DNA of 33,858 nucleotides from Clostridiaceae bacterium (lineage in GTDB: Bacteria > Bacillota > Clostridia > Lachnospirales > Lachnospiraceae), in contig CAJTGF010000059.1 of NCBI GenBank assembly GCA_910575585.1, forward strand, positions 1 to 33,858, written 5' to 3'. The notes under the pieces are model-generated. The model saw only the letters and a list, made by a program, of their open reading frames with translations. It had not been told where the DNA came from and made no database searches. The position numbers and the translations under genes are program-made. How positions within the stretch are numbered: position 1 is the stretch's first letter; each line of letters begins with the position of its first letter. This document shows positions 7,882-15,357 of the stretch, piece after piece.

Positions 7882-9074
7882 CACTTCCCACCAGCTTCCA
7901 TGCGGCGCAGACGGCTGACCATACACAAGTAGTAGCCGCGCACGTTGGTATAGATGAGGTCTGTATGCTCCCTGCAATTCTCATTGCCCATCAGGATCGT
8001 CAGGCTGTCCATGGCCCCGAAATAGTCCCGGATCATCTCTTCCCATGGGGCGAAGGTTCCGCCGGTGAGTACCAGGTACTTGTATTCATCAAGCCCGTTG
8101 AACGTGCTCATGATCTTTTCGACCGCCTCTTCGCAGACTTCCTTCACGACTTCTTCCAGGATGTCTGCGATCGGGTATGTGACCTTATGCGGGCGGCGGT
8201 TTTCCGGCGTGGATACGTACCGTACCGCCTCCCCGGCTTCCAGTGCGTTCTGGATGGACGTCTGGTCCAGTGACAGGTGGTATTTTTCATTCGCCCGGGT
8301 GCAGACGCGGTTTAAAATTTCCCGCATTCCGAAATTCGTGAAGGTCTCCCGGCCGCGGATGACCCTGTTGTAGAGTTCATATAAGTCCAGCGTCTCAAAG
8401 CCCGCATCAGCGATCAGCAGGTTTGAGGAAAAGTAATCCCTTGCCGCCCGCACGCTCTTGCAGTTGTCATCCATGCTAAGGCTCATGAGCGTCCCTTCCG
8501 GCTGCGCCATGACGTCGATGTCTTCCGGCTTTAACGTGAAGTCATTAGGCATGGAGCGGTCGCCCATCTGCAGCATGAACCGGTGCCTTCCGGATAACGT
8601 GTTGATGAGCTCCTGCTTATCTGGGCCTTTTAAGTAGGCCGGTGGAAGGCCGGTCTGCAGGTAGCATGGCAGTTTTGTGTACGCCCCGCAGCCGGTGTTC
8701 ATCATGCCGAAACCCAGTCCGGTACGGGCGATCACCTGGAACAGGGTGCTGGAGTACCGGTGCCTGCCAAATAATTCTGACTGGGAATCGCTGGTGTCGT
8801 TGATACTGGTGGATTTCTGGGCGCATGCGCCCACCCTCCACACTTCATCGGTCTCAAGATCATGGTAAAGGATCTCGTCCTTGGACGGCAGGCCGAGGAT
8901 GTCCTTTTTCTTCCCGATCTTTTTCGCATAGGATGGGAAACAGAACAGGCTGTTCTGGGAATACCCCTTTACCCCGGAATAACCGATGTCAAGAGCCACC
9001 GGCCAGCGGTTCTGGCATGCGGCATGTTTTTCTGCTTTGATCTCCGTCCTTGTACGGTAATCTGTTGTCTTCAA
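7881..9074 (-). CDS. parM-like: ParM/StbA-family actin-like ATPase for plasmid segregation
   Basis: The protein has 397 residues starting at TTG (9074), with AGGAGG eight bases before it. It shows the actin-fold nucleotide-binding motifs in order: phosphate-1 DIGYSGVK (29-36), phosphate-2 IADAGFETLD (221-230) and the adenosine loop LVLTGGT (334-340). ParM proteins polymerise with ATP into filaments that push sister plasmids apart through ParR bound at a centromere. Size and motif spacing match the family. It is the first gene of an operon with the coupled ParR-like gene. No array of direct repeats resembling a classical parC centromere is visible in the 176 bases upstream; that stretch holds a CCATACT promoter and a TATCCGCA box instead. 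An alternative is a cell-shape MreB relative, which the length and context make unlikely. Confidence 0.88.
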   Translation of the reverse strand: MKTTDYRTRTEIKAEKHAACQNRWPVALDIGYSGVKGYSQNSLFCFPSYAKKIGKKKDILGLPSKDEILYHDLETDEVWRVGACAQKSTSINDTSDSQSELFGRHRYSSTLFQVIARTGLGFGMMNTGCGAYTKLPCYLQTGLPPAYLKGPDKQELINTLSGRHRFMLQMGDRSMPNDFTLKPEDIDVMAQPEGTLMSLSMDDNCKSVRAARDYFSSNLLIADAGFETLDLYELYNRVIRGRETFTNFGMREILNRVCTRANEKYHLSLDQTSIQNALEAGEAVRYVSTPENRRPHKVTYPIADILEEVVKEVCEEAVEKIMSTFNGLDEYKYLVLTGGTFAPWEEMIRDYFGAMDSLTILMGNENCREHTDLIYTNVRGYYLCMVSRLRRMEAGGK

Positions 9075-9144
9075 GATAGTTTCCTCCTGTCCCTGCGCAT
9101 AGCCATGTCAGGGCCGCGCATGATTTTTGCAGTTTTCTGATGCA

Positions 9145-9151
9145 AGTATGG
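9145..9151 (-). promoter_or_regulatory. CCATACT promoter motif, parM-like operon
   Basis: The minus strand reads ATCAGCCATACTTGCATC, about 70 bases before the TTG start. A CTATCCGCAAAAAACC box (9169-9184) lies about 18 bases upstream of CATACT, the same arrangement as at the HU gene. Confidence 0.6.
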
Positions 9152-9170
9152 CTGATTTATTCCGGACCGG

Positions 9171-9185
9171 TTTTTTGCGGATAGC
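9171..9185 (-). promoter_or_regulatory. Variant 9-mer CTATCCGCA upstream of the parM-like promoter
   Basis: The plus strand reads TTTTTTGCGGATAGC. It differs by one base from TTATCCGCA. It lies between the preceding terminator and the promoter motif, partly overlapping the T run of the terminator. Confidence 0.4.
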
Positions 9186-9214
9186 AAAAATGCAGGCAGT
9201 TTGTCCTGCCTGCA
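9185..9214 (-). terminator. Rho-independent terminator of the tandem OB-fold gene
   Basis: TGCAGGCA pairs perfectly with TGCCTGCA around an eight-base loop, followed by a short T run on the minus strand. Confidence 0.75.
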
Positions 9215-9250
9215 CATTTTGCTCTTCCGTTTCCAGGATGCCTGCAGCGT

Positions 9251-10078
9251 TTATTCGTTATCCGCAGGCTCTGTGCCGGTTTCCGCTTCTTCCGCCCGGG
9301 CCTTTGCGGCTCCCGCCAGCTCTTCCAGTTCCGGGATCTCCATAGGTTCTGCTTCTGCAGCAGGCTCCTCTGCCTCTGCGGCTACGTTGTAACGGTCAAC
9401 AAATTCTTTCTGGGTCACCAGTTCCTGGATCACAAACGTCTGTGTGAAATATACTTTTCCGCGGTACTCGCTGCGGGCGCTCTCCATCGCCCCGATCACG
9501 TACACGGTATCGCCAAGATGGATCCGCTGGTCCAGACCCTGCGGTACGCGGAAATACATCCCGGTCACGGCATAGGTGCGGTCGTCTTTCCTGGTCTCAA
9601 GGCGGATTTCATAGATGTCTTCCCGGCGCTTGGAGATGCCGGTGATCTTTGCTTCCAGGCGGATCTCGTTCGCCGCGTCAGCATATCTCCCGTTGAAACC
9701 GCCAAGCCCGAGCATCTGCTCCATGCGTGTGGCATCATGCTCGATCTCGTCAATGTAAATCGCCGTGCGTTCTGCGAAGCCTCCGCCGGTCTGGTAGGAA
9801 TATGCGCCAAGGTATCCCTTGATCAGTACGTGATCCCCTTCGCGGAAAGATTGGATGATCCCTTTCGTCTTCGTGGAGGCGTTGAACAGCGCTTCCGGGA
9901 AATATGTCTCCACGCTCTGCTCAAACCTGGACTGTCCGTTTTCGCGGACCCTTCTTGTGACGATCTCATTGTAAGGCACGGTCAGGGAGCCGAAACGTTC
10001 ATTCCCGTACAAGTGGGAGATCCTTCCTCTTAGATACACTTCATTCATTGGCTCATGGGTATTGTTCTGCTCTTTCAT
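9251..10078 (-). CDS. Tandem OB-fold, SSB-like protein
   Basis: The protein has 275 residues. The ATG at 10078 follows AAAGGA with five bases between; a longer in-frame reading to 10177 runs through non-coding DNA. Residues 12-115 resemble an SSB OB-fold (NEVYLRGRISHLYGNERFGS at the start, then GDHVLIKGYLGAYS). Residues 140-225 form a second OB-like unit (KITGISKRREDIYEIRLETR, then GDTVYVIGAM). The tail is acidic and Ala/Glu-rich but lacks the DDxPF tip of true SSB. It is probably a single-stranded-DNA-binding or nucleoprotein-assembly factor of the element's replication or transfer machinery. It is monocistronic, between its own promoter motif and terminator. A separate typical SSB is encoded at 30228-30677, so this one may have a specialised role. 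Confidence 0.65.
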   Translation of the reverse strand: MKEQNNTHEPMNEVYLRGRISHLYGNERFGSLTVPYNEIVTRRVRENGQSRFEQSVETYFPEALFNASTKTKGIIQSFREGDHVLIKGYLGAYSYQTGGGFAERTAIYIDEIEHDATRMEQMLGLGGFNGRYADAANEIRLEAKITGISKRREDIYEIRLETRKDDRTYAVTGMYFRVPQGLDQRIHLGDTVYVIGAMESARSEYRGKVYFTQTFVIQELVTQKEFVDRYNVAAEAEEPAAEAEPMEIPELEELAGAAKARAEEAETGTEPADNE

Positions 10079-10307
10079 GGTATTCTTTCCTTTCTTTCCT
10101 GGGCTTTTTGCCCTTGTATTATTAAAAAATGATAGCTTTGCGCCTGGTCCCGTGCAGCCTGCGTCTACGAGCGGCACCGGTCATCGCCGGGCGTTTTCTG
10201 TTCGTACATTGGTTTCCCGGCTCTGTATGGTGTCCTGCGTTTTTGCCCGCAGGGCGCACATATCCTCAAAGCTGGTCTGCCAGGGTCAACATCCGTTAAC
10301 TGCTTTA

Positions 10308-10314
10308 AGTATGG
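10308..10314 (-). promoter_or_regulatory. CCATACT promoter motif, tandem OB-fold gene
   Basis: The minus strand reads GCATCTCCCATACTTAAAG. It lies about 230 bases before the start codon, further than usual. A weaker CCATACA occurs nearer the gene, at about 10224-10230. Confidence 0.5.
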
Positions 10315-10374
10315 GAGATGCAGGGCAGTTTGGGTGCAGAAAAATATCCTGGAAAATCGGAGTATCTACGGTCC

Positions 10375-10505
10375 TGCGGATAACGATTATCTGCATGTTT
10401 TGTTTGGGCACGGCCTCCTGTATGCGAGGCTGTTGTCATGGAGGGGGTGATATTTTTGCGGATAATGTTTTTTTGATGCGAAATCCTGAATTTTTCTACG
10501 GATAA
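10375..10505. repeat. Cluster of four TTATCCGCA-type 9-mers
   Basis: TGCGGATAA lies at 10375-10383 and 10457-10465, TACGGATAA at 10497-10505, and TTATCTGCA in the opposite orientation at 10387-10395. The first pair forms a near-perfect dyad (TGCGGATAA-cga-TTATCTGCA). Two copies are embedded in T-rich runs. The 9-mer differs from the DnaA box TTATCCACA at one position. They may bind DnaA or an element-encoded initiator or regulator. Confidence 0.6.
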
Positions 10506-10514
10506 CGTATTTTA

Positions 10515-10540
10515 CAAAAAAAGCCCCCGGTCTCCCGGGA
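10515..10540 (-). terminator. Second Rho-independent terminator after the ATPase operon
   Basis: CCCGG pairs with CCGGG around a four-base loop, followed on the minus strand by GGGC and seven T. It lies about 100 bases beyond the first terminator and may insulate the 9-mer region from read-through. Confidence 0.75.
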
Positions 10541-10641
10541 TCCTGATCCAGATCATCTTGCGGGCATATCAGCCGGCCGGCCCTGCAACTGGACTATCTT
10601 TCCTAATGCAAACTGGGCATCCGCCGTTTCCACGCAGACAG

Positions 10642-10667
10642 AAAAACCCGCCTCACAGGGAGACGGG
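10642..10667 (-). terminator. Rho-independent terminator of the SMC-like ATPase operon
   Basis: CCCGCCTC pairs with GAGACGGG (one mismatch), followed by five T on the minus strand. It starts 24 bases beyond the stop at 10691. Confidence 0.8.
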
Positions 10668-10690
10668 CTTTTGGGATAGTGATGGGTAAT

Positions 10691-12478
10691 TTATTTTGCA
10701 TACAGCTGCACGGCGTCATCGCCTGCGAACACTTCCGTGATATCCTGGTTGTCCACGCCGCATACGAAGATGTGGTCGTAGGATTCCATGAACTCTTCCG
10801 AAGTCAGGATGCTGTGGGCATATTCCAGCGTCCGCCGGTCAAGCTGCTCCAGATTGTCGATGAACGCCATCCGCATCCCGGTCAGCTGGTTCAACATATC
10901 CAGCACGAGGAAGGAAACGAAGAGCTTCTCCCCGCTCGAAAGCCCAGTATAATAGACCGGCTCCGCAGCGGCAGGGGTCTTGGCATATACTTTTACCCCA
11001 TCCTCAGGCACAAAGCTGATCTCGAACCCTTCCGCCTTGGCTGAGTAGGTGTTGCACGCCTGCTCGAATTCCTTGACGTAGTAATCGATGATCCCTGTTT
11101 TTACCGGCCCCTTGTCGGCGAATGCGTCGATCAGGGCAGTATACACTGTGATATCGCTTTCCAGGCTCTGGTTCATAGCCTCCAGTTTTTTCCGGTGAAT
11201 GCTGGCTGTCACCAGTTCCTTTTCCTCTTCCAGCTTTTTCTTCCGCTCTGCGGTATCCGTCCCGTCCCCGGCCTCTGGTTTCTCCGGCAGCGTGACCAGA
11301 GCTTCCTTCAGCGTCTTCAGTTCGTTCTCAACGCGCTGGTACATGTTGTATTTCTTCTCTTCCACATGGTACCCGTCAATCGCCTTGTTGATCTCTGCTA
11401 TGCGGGCTTCACAGGCTTTGATGTCGTCTTCGTACTGCTTCACGAGTTTCCGGTTTTTCTCCAGCGCCTCCGACACTTCGCTCTTCGCCCCGCTCTTGTC
11501 CGTGGTGCAGGCGAGCTTCGTGGAGATGACGCAGGTCGGGAAATCCAAGTACCTCATGGTGCGTTCCAGGTTCTTGATAGCCGCGTCCGCAGTCGCATGG
11601 CCTTCGACGGCCTTCTTCCTGGCGGCATCCTTTTCCATGCGCTCCCGCTTCCATCCATCAAGTGAAGCAGGGTCAGGCTTCTTTGCAGGGTGGGTTTCCT
11701 TCCAGGCTTCTCTTTCCTTGATCTGTGCCTCCTGCTTTTTCTGCTTTGCCTCCATCATCTCGTAGTCCTTCTGTTTCTTTTCAGATTCCTTAGCCATACG
11801 CTCTGCGACCTGGATATCGATCAGTTCCGACTCGATCTGTTCCAGCGTCCGGGTAACCTCACCTGTCTTTAATGTGGCAAGGAACTGTTTGTTCTGGGTT
11901 AAGTTCGCTTTCAGCCCGCGTCTGGCGTCGGTCATTGCTGCGGCGCATTCATCGATCGTCTGGATCCCGAACGTCCCGTCAACCGGCAGGTAGAACCCCA
12001 GCATGGTGTCCATCTCCTCTGTAAACCCGCTGATATAAGAGATGATGGTCTCATAAGTCAGCTGCTCCGGGATGAATTCCGAAAGCAGCGACAGGAAGTC
12101 GTCCGGCTTCATCCGGGAAAAGACATCCCCGGAAGAGAGCAACTTAAGGTTTTCCAGGGAGATGCCGCTGACATCCACCAGCGCCTTGTTCAGTGCTTTT
12201 TCCGTAACCTTTTTCCCTTCCGGGCCGCCAAGCCTGCATGACGTTGATTCCCCAGTCCTGGCGCGGTAGATGTCAAGGCCGCTGGAGGCCTCCATGACCT
12301 CTACGGCAGCCCCATCCACCAGATATCCCGGAAGGCTCCCGGTAAGCCCGTACCGGATAGCGTCCAGCAGGGAAGTCTTCCCGTAGCCGTTCTGACGGAA
12401 GCAGTAGTTCAGCTTCCCGGGCACGAAATCGAAGTTTTTCTTTTTCCAGTTCATTACTTTGATCTTGGATAATTGCAT
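10691..12478 (-). CDS. Rad50/SMC-like ATPase with altered Walker motifs
   Basis: The protein has 595 residues. The ATG at 12478 follows GAGGG and comes one base after the TAA of the upstream gene. The N-terminal P-loop reads RQNGYGKTS (28-36), with Arg in place of the first Gly of the usual GxNGxGKT. Two coiled coils (about 205-310 and 330-460) flank a turn containing Cys316 and Cys324 (CVISTKLAC), where Rad50 has its CxxC zinc hook. The C-terminal lobe has the ABC signature LSSGEK (513-518), a Walker B FIDN (539-542) with Asn where the catalytic Glu is expected, and a D-loop LDRRT. These proteins bind DNA and ATP in recombination, repair or replisome clearing. It is much shorter than SbcC (about 1000 residues), and no SbcD nuclease is adjacent. 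It is the last gene of a four-gene operon. Confidence 0.75.
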   Translation of the reverse strand: MQLSKIKVMNWKKKNFDFVPGKLNYCFRQNGYGKTSLLDAIRYGLTGSLPGYLVDGAAVEVMEASSGLDIYRARTGESTSCRLGGPEGKKVTEKALNKALVDVSGISLENLKLLSSGDVFSRMKPDDFLSLLSEFIPEQLTYETIISYISGFTEEMDTMLGFYLPVDGTFGIQTIDECAAAMTDARRGLKANLTQNKQFLATLKTGEVTRTLEQIESELIDIQVAERMAKESEKKQKDYEMMEAKQKKQEAQIKEREAWKETHPAKKPDPASLDGWKRERMEKDAARKKAVEGHATADAAIKNLERTMRYLDFPTCVISTKLACTTDKSGAKSEVSEALEKNRKLVKQYEDDIKACEARIAEINKAIDGYHVEEKKYNMYQRVENELKTLKEALVTLPEKPEAGDGTDTAERKKKLEEEKELVTASIHRKKLEAMNQSLESDITVYTALIDAFADKGPVKTGIIDYYVKEFEQACNTYSAKAEGFEISFVPEDGVKVYAKTPAAAEPVYYTGLSSGEKLFVSFLVLDMLNQLTGMRMAFIDNLEQLDRRTLEYAHSILTSEEFMESYDHIFVCGVDNQDITEVFAGDDAVQLYAK

Positions 12479-12479
12479 A

Positions 12480-13277
12480 TTATTTCCCTCTCTTTATTTC
12501 ACGGTTCTCAAGGACCATGTAATCGAAAGCGAATACGCTCTCTCTTTTATCCCTGGTTTCCGGCTCCATCATGGCGCCACAGTCAGGGCATACCATCTTG
12601 CCAGAAGCTTCATCATACTGCATAGGGCCGCAGCTGATCGGGCATTCCGGCGGTACATAGTACGTCCGGACAGCCCCGCAGCGGAACACGGCCTTCTTGC
12701 GCAGGAGTATGCCGTTCCCAAGGTCCTTTTCTGCGAGGTCTGTCCTTGCCATGACCGCCTGGTCGCCTGTCAGGTACACGGAAACATGCTGATACATGGA
12801 CGTTCCGTCCGGGAGTCTGGTCTTTCCCGCATAAACATTGAGTTTCAGCGCATCCTGTTCCCTGACCGTCACATTCTTCATGGAAGTTACGGTCCCTGCC
12901 AGGACGCTCCGGTCGTCTTTCTCATGCTCGGTGTCCGGCTTGATCCGGATCAGGCCGCTGTAGTAGATGCCGTACCCGGTCGCCTCCTTTTTGGAGTCAT
13001 CCCGGAACCTGCACCGTACCACGATGACGCTCCCATCATGCAGGTTCTTCTGTTTGGCCCGGTCCGCCTGGTAGCGGCGGAAATCGTCAGCCTCCATGTC
13101 GTTCCAGAAGTATATGTCAGTATCCTTCATCTCCCCATTGTCTTCATAGCGCAGCTTCACGCAATACCAGGTATCCTCGCCTTTCTCGCCCTCGGCGGTC
13201 CCGGCGACGGTCCCCGCCACTACCATGTACCCACTGGCCCTATTGATATCCATGATTATCCCTGATCGTTTATCCAT
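12480..13277 (-). CDS. Predicted OB-fold protein with a C-terminal zinc ribbon
   Basis: The protein has 265 residues. The start at 13277 follows AAGGGG; a second ATG at residue 9 is also possible. It contains strand-rich segments typical of nucleic-acid-binding OB folds (YMVVAGTVAGTAEGEKGED near the start, then SVLAGTVTSMKNVTVREQDA) and a C-terminal metal-binding knuckle, CPISC followed about 13 residues later by CPDC. That set of four cysteines suits a structural zinc. It overlaps nothing but is spaced by a single base from the ATPase gene, implying coupled translation and a shared job, perhaps delivering single-stranded DNA to the ATPase. No named family was recognised, and the fold assignment is by pattern only. 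Confidence 0.6.
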   Translation of the reverse strand: MDKRSGIIMDINRASGYMVVAGTVAGTAEGEKGEDTWYCVKLRYEDNGEMKDTDIYFWNDMEADDFRRYQADRAKQKNLHDGSVIVVRCRFRDDSKKEATGYGIYYSGLIRIKPDTEHEKDDRSVLAGTVTSMKNVTVREQDALKLNVYAGKTRLPDGTSMYQHVSVYLTGDQAVMARTDLAEKDLGNGILLRKKAVFRCGAVRTYYVPPECPISCGPMQYDEASGKMVCPDCGAMMEPETRDKRESVFAFDYMVLENREIKRGK

Positions 13278-13358
13278 TGTTTTTATCCCCTTCCACGGGC
13301 CGACCCAGAAACGCGTTGGCTCTTTTTCTTAATGTCCTGCTACTGATTGATGCCCCGC

Positions 13359-14924
13359 CTAAGCTGCGTGATCCCGGCCTGCGGCCTTGCGCGTCCCGAA
13401 CAGGGCGAACTTGTCAATGACGCTGTCCCGATACTTGGCATAATCCAGGTAAGGGAGCCTTGTCATGGACTTCCTCATCTTTTCGGCGGTATCGTCGCTC
13501 TTTGTCATGATCTGGGTATCCAGAATGAGCGACATGATCTCATAGGCCGTATAGGATACGGCAGGATCCATGCCGTCTGTCACCCGTTCGATCCAGTCCT
13601 TTTTGTACTGCAGGGAAGAGGTCGTGACTTCCTTCATGACCCGCCGTACCAGCTCCGTCAAAAGCTTTTTGTGGTCTTTGAACTGCCGGTCTGCGGCTTT
13701 CTCCGCCCGGGCCAAAACTATGCACTCGGGGGCTTCTTCATCCCCAGCAGCCCCTGCATCCATGACGGCCTGCTGTGCCTCTTTCAGGGCCGCTGCTGCT
13801 TCCTGCACGCTCTGCGGCGTGATATCGGTTTCTAAAAGTTCCATGAACCGGTCAGGGAGCAGGGTATACCGCTCGAAGATCGTGTGCTTCACTTCGTCCA
13901 CGATCTTCTCTTCGTCAATGCCGCCGGAATGCTTCCGGGATACCTCGTCGGTGTACAGGTATCCGCGCCTCAGTTTCCAGAAGCCCCGGACGGTAAAGGC
14001 GTAATCCCCGATATCCGAGGAAATTATCTCAATGCCCGGAGCGGGTGTCTCCTCATCGGAAAGCCCGTACAAGCATGCCATGTCCTGGGTCTTTTCGTAG
14101 TCGAGGAAGGAGAAACGGATCCTCGATATACTGTGGTCAATCTCCCAGCCTTCGCATTTCATCCGCCCGATCCCGTTCTCTGTGCCAAAGATATGGTAGA
14201 TCCGCTCAATGGCCGTCATAGGGAGCAGCTTGTAGCCCTCGCTCGCAGCCATGAACACTTTGCCCAGGCCGTTTGCTGCCTTGATGATGAACTGGATGTT
14301 TTTGCTGGACTGCATGCGCCTGGCGATGAAGATGTCGCGCTCCAGGCTCGGTTCCTGGATCGCCCTCCCCTTCAGTTCGATCCGCTGCCCCAGTGTCGCA
14401 AGGGCCAGCTGGCTGACGATGTAGGTCTTCCTATCCACCTGGATCATGAGCCTGGTACTTTTCAGTTCCTGGACGACACCCTGGTTGTCAGCCGGTTCCC
14501 CGTTCCTCACTGGGTAAAAGCTGGCTTCCGGGATCGTCCGGGCCATCAGGCGGCCGATCGCCGTTTTCAGGGTCTCAGGCGTTTTCCCTGCGTCAGGGGT
14601 GCTGTCCTTCTCTTTCTTCCCGGCCGTCAGGCCGGCTCTGTTCCCCATGCAATGGTTGATATCCAGGAAGGTACTGCTGACGCCTCCCGCACCGAATACA
14701 TATACGGCAAGCTTCCCGTCCTGCGGCTGGTTCTCTTCCGGCAGCACGCTCAGGATATTGACGCACCGCATCGGGGCGACAAAGGAATAGGTGTTGTCCG
14801 AGACCCGTTTCTGGGTTTTTGCGAACAAGGCAGCATCGTCCCCATACACGGAAAAATCATCCAGCAGCAGAAATCCCATGGCCTCGTTGATGTCTGTTTC
14901 ATTTTTGATTGCTTTTGGTATCAT
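13359..14924 (-). CDS. Unknown 521-residue protein of the ATPase operon
   Basis: The start chosen is the ATG at 14924, with GGGGAG about ten bases upstream. The longer in-frame reading to 15107 overlaps the preceding small gene and lacks a site. The protein is soluble, with an N-terminal region (1-100) containing SFVAPMRCVNILSVLPEE, a central alpha/beta part (residues 200-360; EGWEIDHSISRIRFSFLD, then ISSDIGDYAFTVRGFW), and a helical C-terminal third rich in Ala, Glu and Lys. The central SSDIGDYAFTVRG stretch faintly recalls phage and plasmid proteins of the DUF932 type, but I would not assign it. It is the second gene of the operon, 22 bases after the small gene and 81 bases before the zinc-ribbon gene. 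Function unknown; position suggests DNA processing. Confidence 0.65.
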   Translation of the reverse strand: MIPKAIKNETDINEAMGFLLLDDFSVYGDDAALFAKTQKRVSDNTYSFVAPMRCVNILSVLPEENQPQDGKLAVYVFGAGGVSSTFLDINHCMGNRAGLTAGKKEKDSTPDAGKTPETLKTAIGRLMARTIPEASFYPVRNGEPADNQGVVQELKSTRLMIQVDRKTYIVSQLALATLGQRIELKGRAIQEPSLERDIFIARRMQSSKNIQFIIKAANGLGKVFMAASEGYKLLPMTAIERIYHIFGTENGIGRMKCEGWEIDHSISRIRFSFLDYEKTQDMACLYGLSDEETPAPGIEIISSDIGDYAFTVRGFWKLRRGYLYTDEVSRKHSGGIDEEKIVDEVKHTIFERYTLLPDRFMELLETDITPQSVQEAAAALKEAQQAVMDAGAAGDEEAPECIVLARAEKAADRQFKDHKKLLTELVRRVMKEVTTSSLQYKKDWIERVTDGMDPAVSYTAYEIMSLILDTQIMTKSDDTAEKMRKSMTRLPYLDYAKYRDSVIDKFALFGTRKAAGRDHAA

Positions 14925-14946
14925 ATGCCATTTTCTCCCCTCTTTC

Positions 14947-15159
14947 TTATTCCCTGATCTTTTCATACAGCATTCTGATGTCCGGGGAATCCGGGCATTC
15001 CAGGAGCTTCTTTGCCAGGATTGCCCTGGCCTGTCTGTTCTCTGGGTCGCTTTGCAGGGACCCGATGAGAGTCTGTTTTTCGCTTGCCGTGATCGCTGAC
15101 CGGGCATAGATAGCCGAGATCAGTGGTGCGCAGCTGGTAAACAGCAATTTTTTTGTCAT
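14947..15159 (-). CDS. Small protein, first gene of the ATPase operon
   Basis: The protein has 70 residues. The ATG at 15159 has a strong GGAGG site and lies 40 bases after a CCATACT motif, which supports it as real despite its size. It reads as two or three helices (SAITASEKQTLIGSL, then QARAILAKKLLE), with no signal peptide anchor or metal site. No family was recognised. It may be a small regulatory or adaptor subunit of the operon's DNA-processing machinery. Confidence 0.65.
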   Translation of the reverse strand: MTKKLLFTSCAPLISAIYARSAITASEKQTLIGSLQSDPENRQARAILAKKLLECPDSPDIRMLYEKIRE

Positions 15160-15198
15160 TTCCTATCCTCCTTCTGTGCCTTATTCCTGATCACCTGA

Positions 15199-15205
15199 AG
15201 TATGG
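15199..15205 (-). promoter_or_regulatory. CCATACT promoter motif, SMC-like ATPase operon
   Basis: The minus strand reads TGTTTCCATACTTCAGGTG. It shares GTTTCCATACT with the promoters of the sigma-factor and SSB genes. It lies 40 bases before the start at 15159. Confidence 0.65.
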
Positions 15206-15299
15206 AAACAGCACAATCTTTTAAGTAGCGTAAAATTGGGAAGAAAGCTATCTTTTTTGTTTTCCGGGTGGCATCATGACTTGTTTGGGACTACCGCAA

Positions 15300-15329
15300 C
15301 AAAAAAAGCCCCGCAGTCATATGCGGAGC
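15300..15329 (-). terminator. Rho-independent terminator of the exonuclease operon
   Basis: GCCCCGCA pairs with TGCGGAGC (one G-U pair), followed by seven T on the minus strand, about 30 bases beyond the stop at 15358. Confidence 0.9.
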
Positions 15330-15357
15330 CTTTTGCCTTGGTTGTTTTTTTGGTTGG

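Larger units (their letters stand above)
10079..10640. other. Non-coding region with clustered 9-mers: candidate origin or regulatory centre
   Basis: About 560 bases with no supported gene. Contents: the CCATACT promoter of the OB-fold gene (10308-10314) with a 230-base leader, TTATCCGCA-type 9-mers at 10375-10505, T-rich stretches beside them, and a Rho-independent terminator at 10515-10540 that lies beyond the terminator of the ATPase gene. The segment between the two terminators (about 10541-10640) shows no ORF with a ribosome site; a small RNA there is possible but unsupported. Clustered DnaA-like boxes beside AT-rich DNA next to replication genes suggest an origin. That is inference. Confidence 0.45.

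Noticed and set aside
12459-13265. A 268-codon plus-strand frame
   Set aside because: It is the shadow of the zinc-ribbon gene, which is tightly coupled to its neighbours.
13884-14957. A 357-codon plus-strand frame
   Set aside because: It lies opposite the 521-residue protein gene, which has a clear ribosome site and operon context; the frame has neither.
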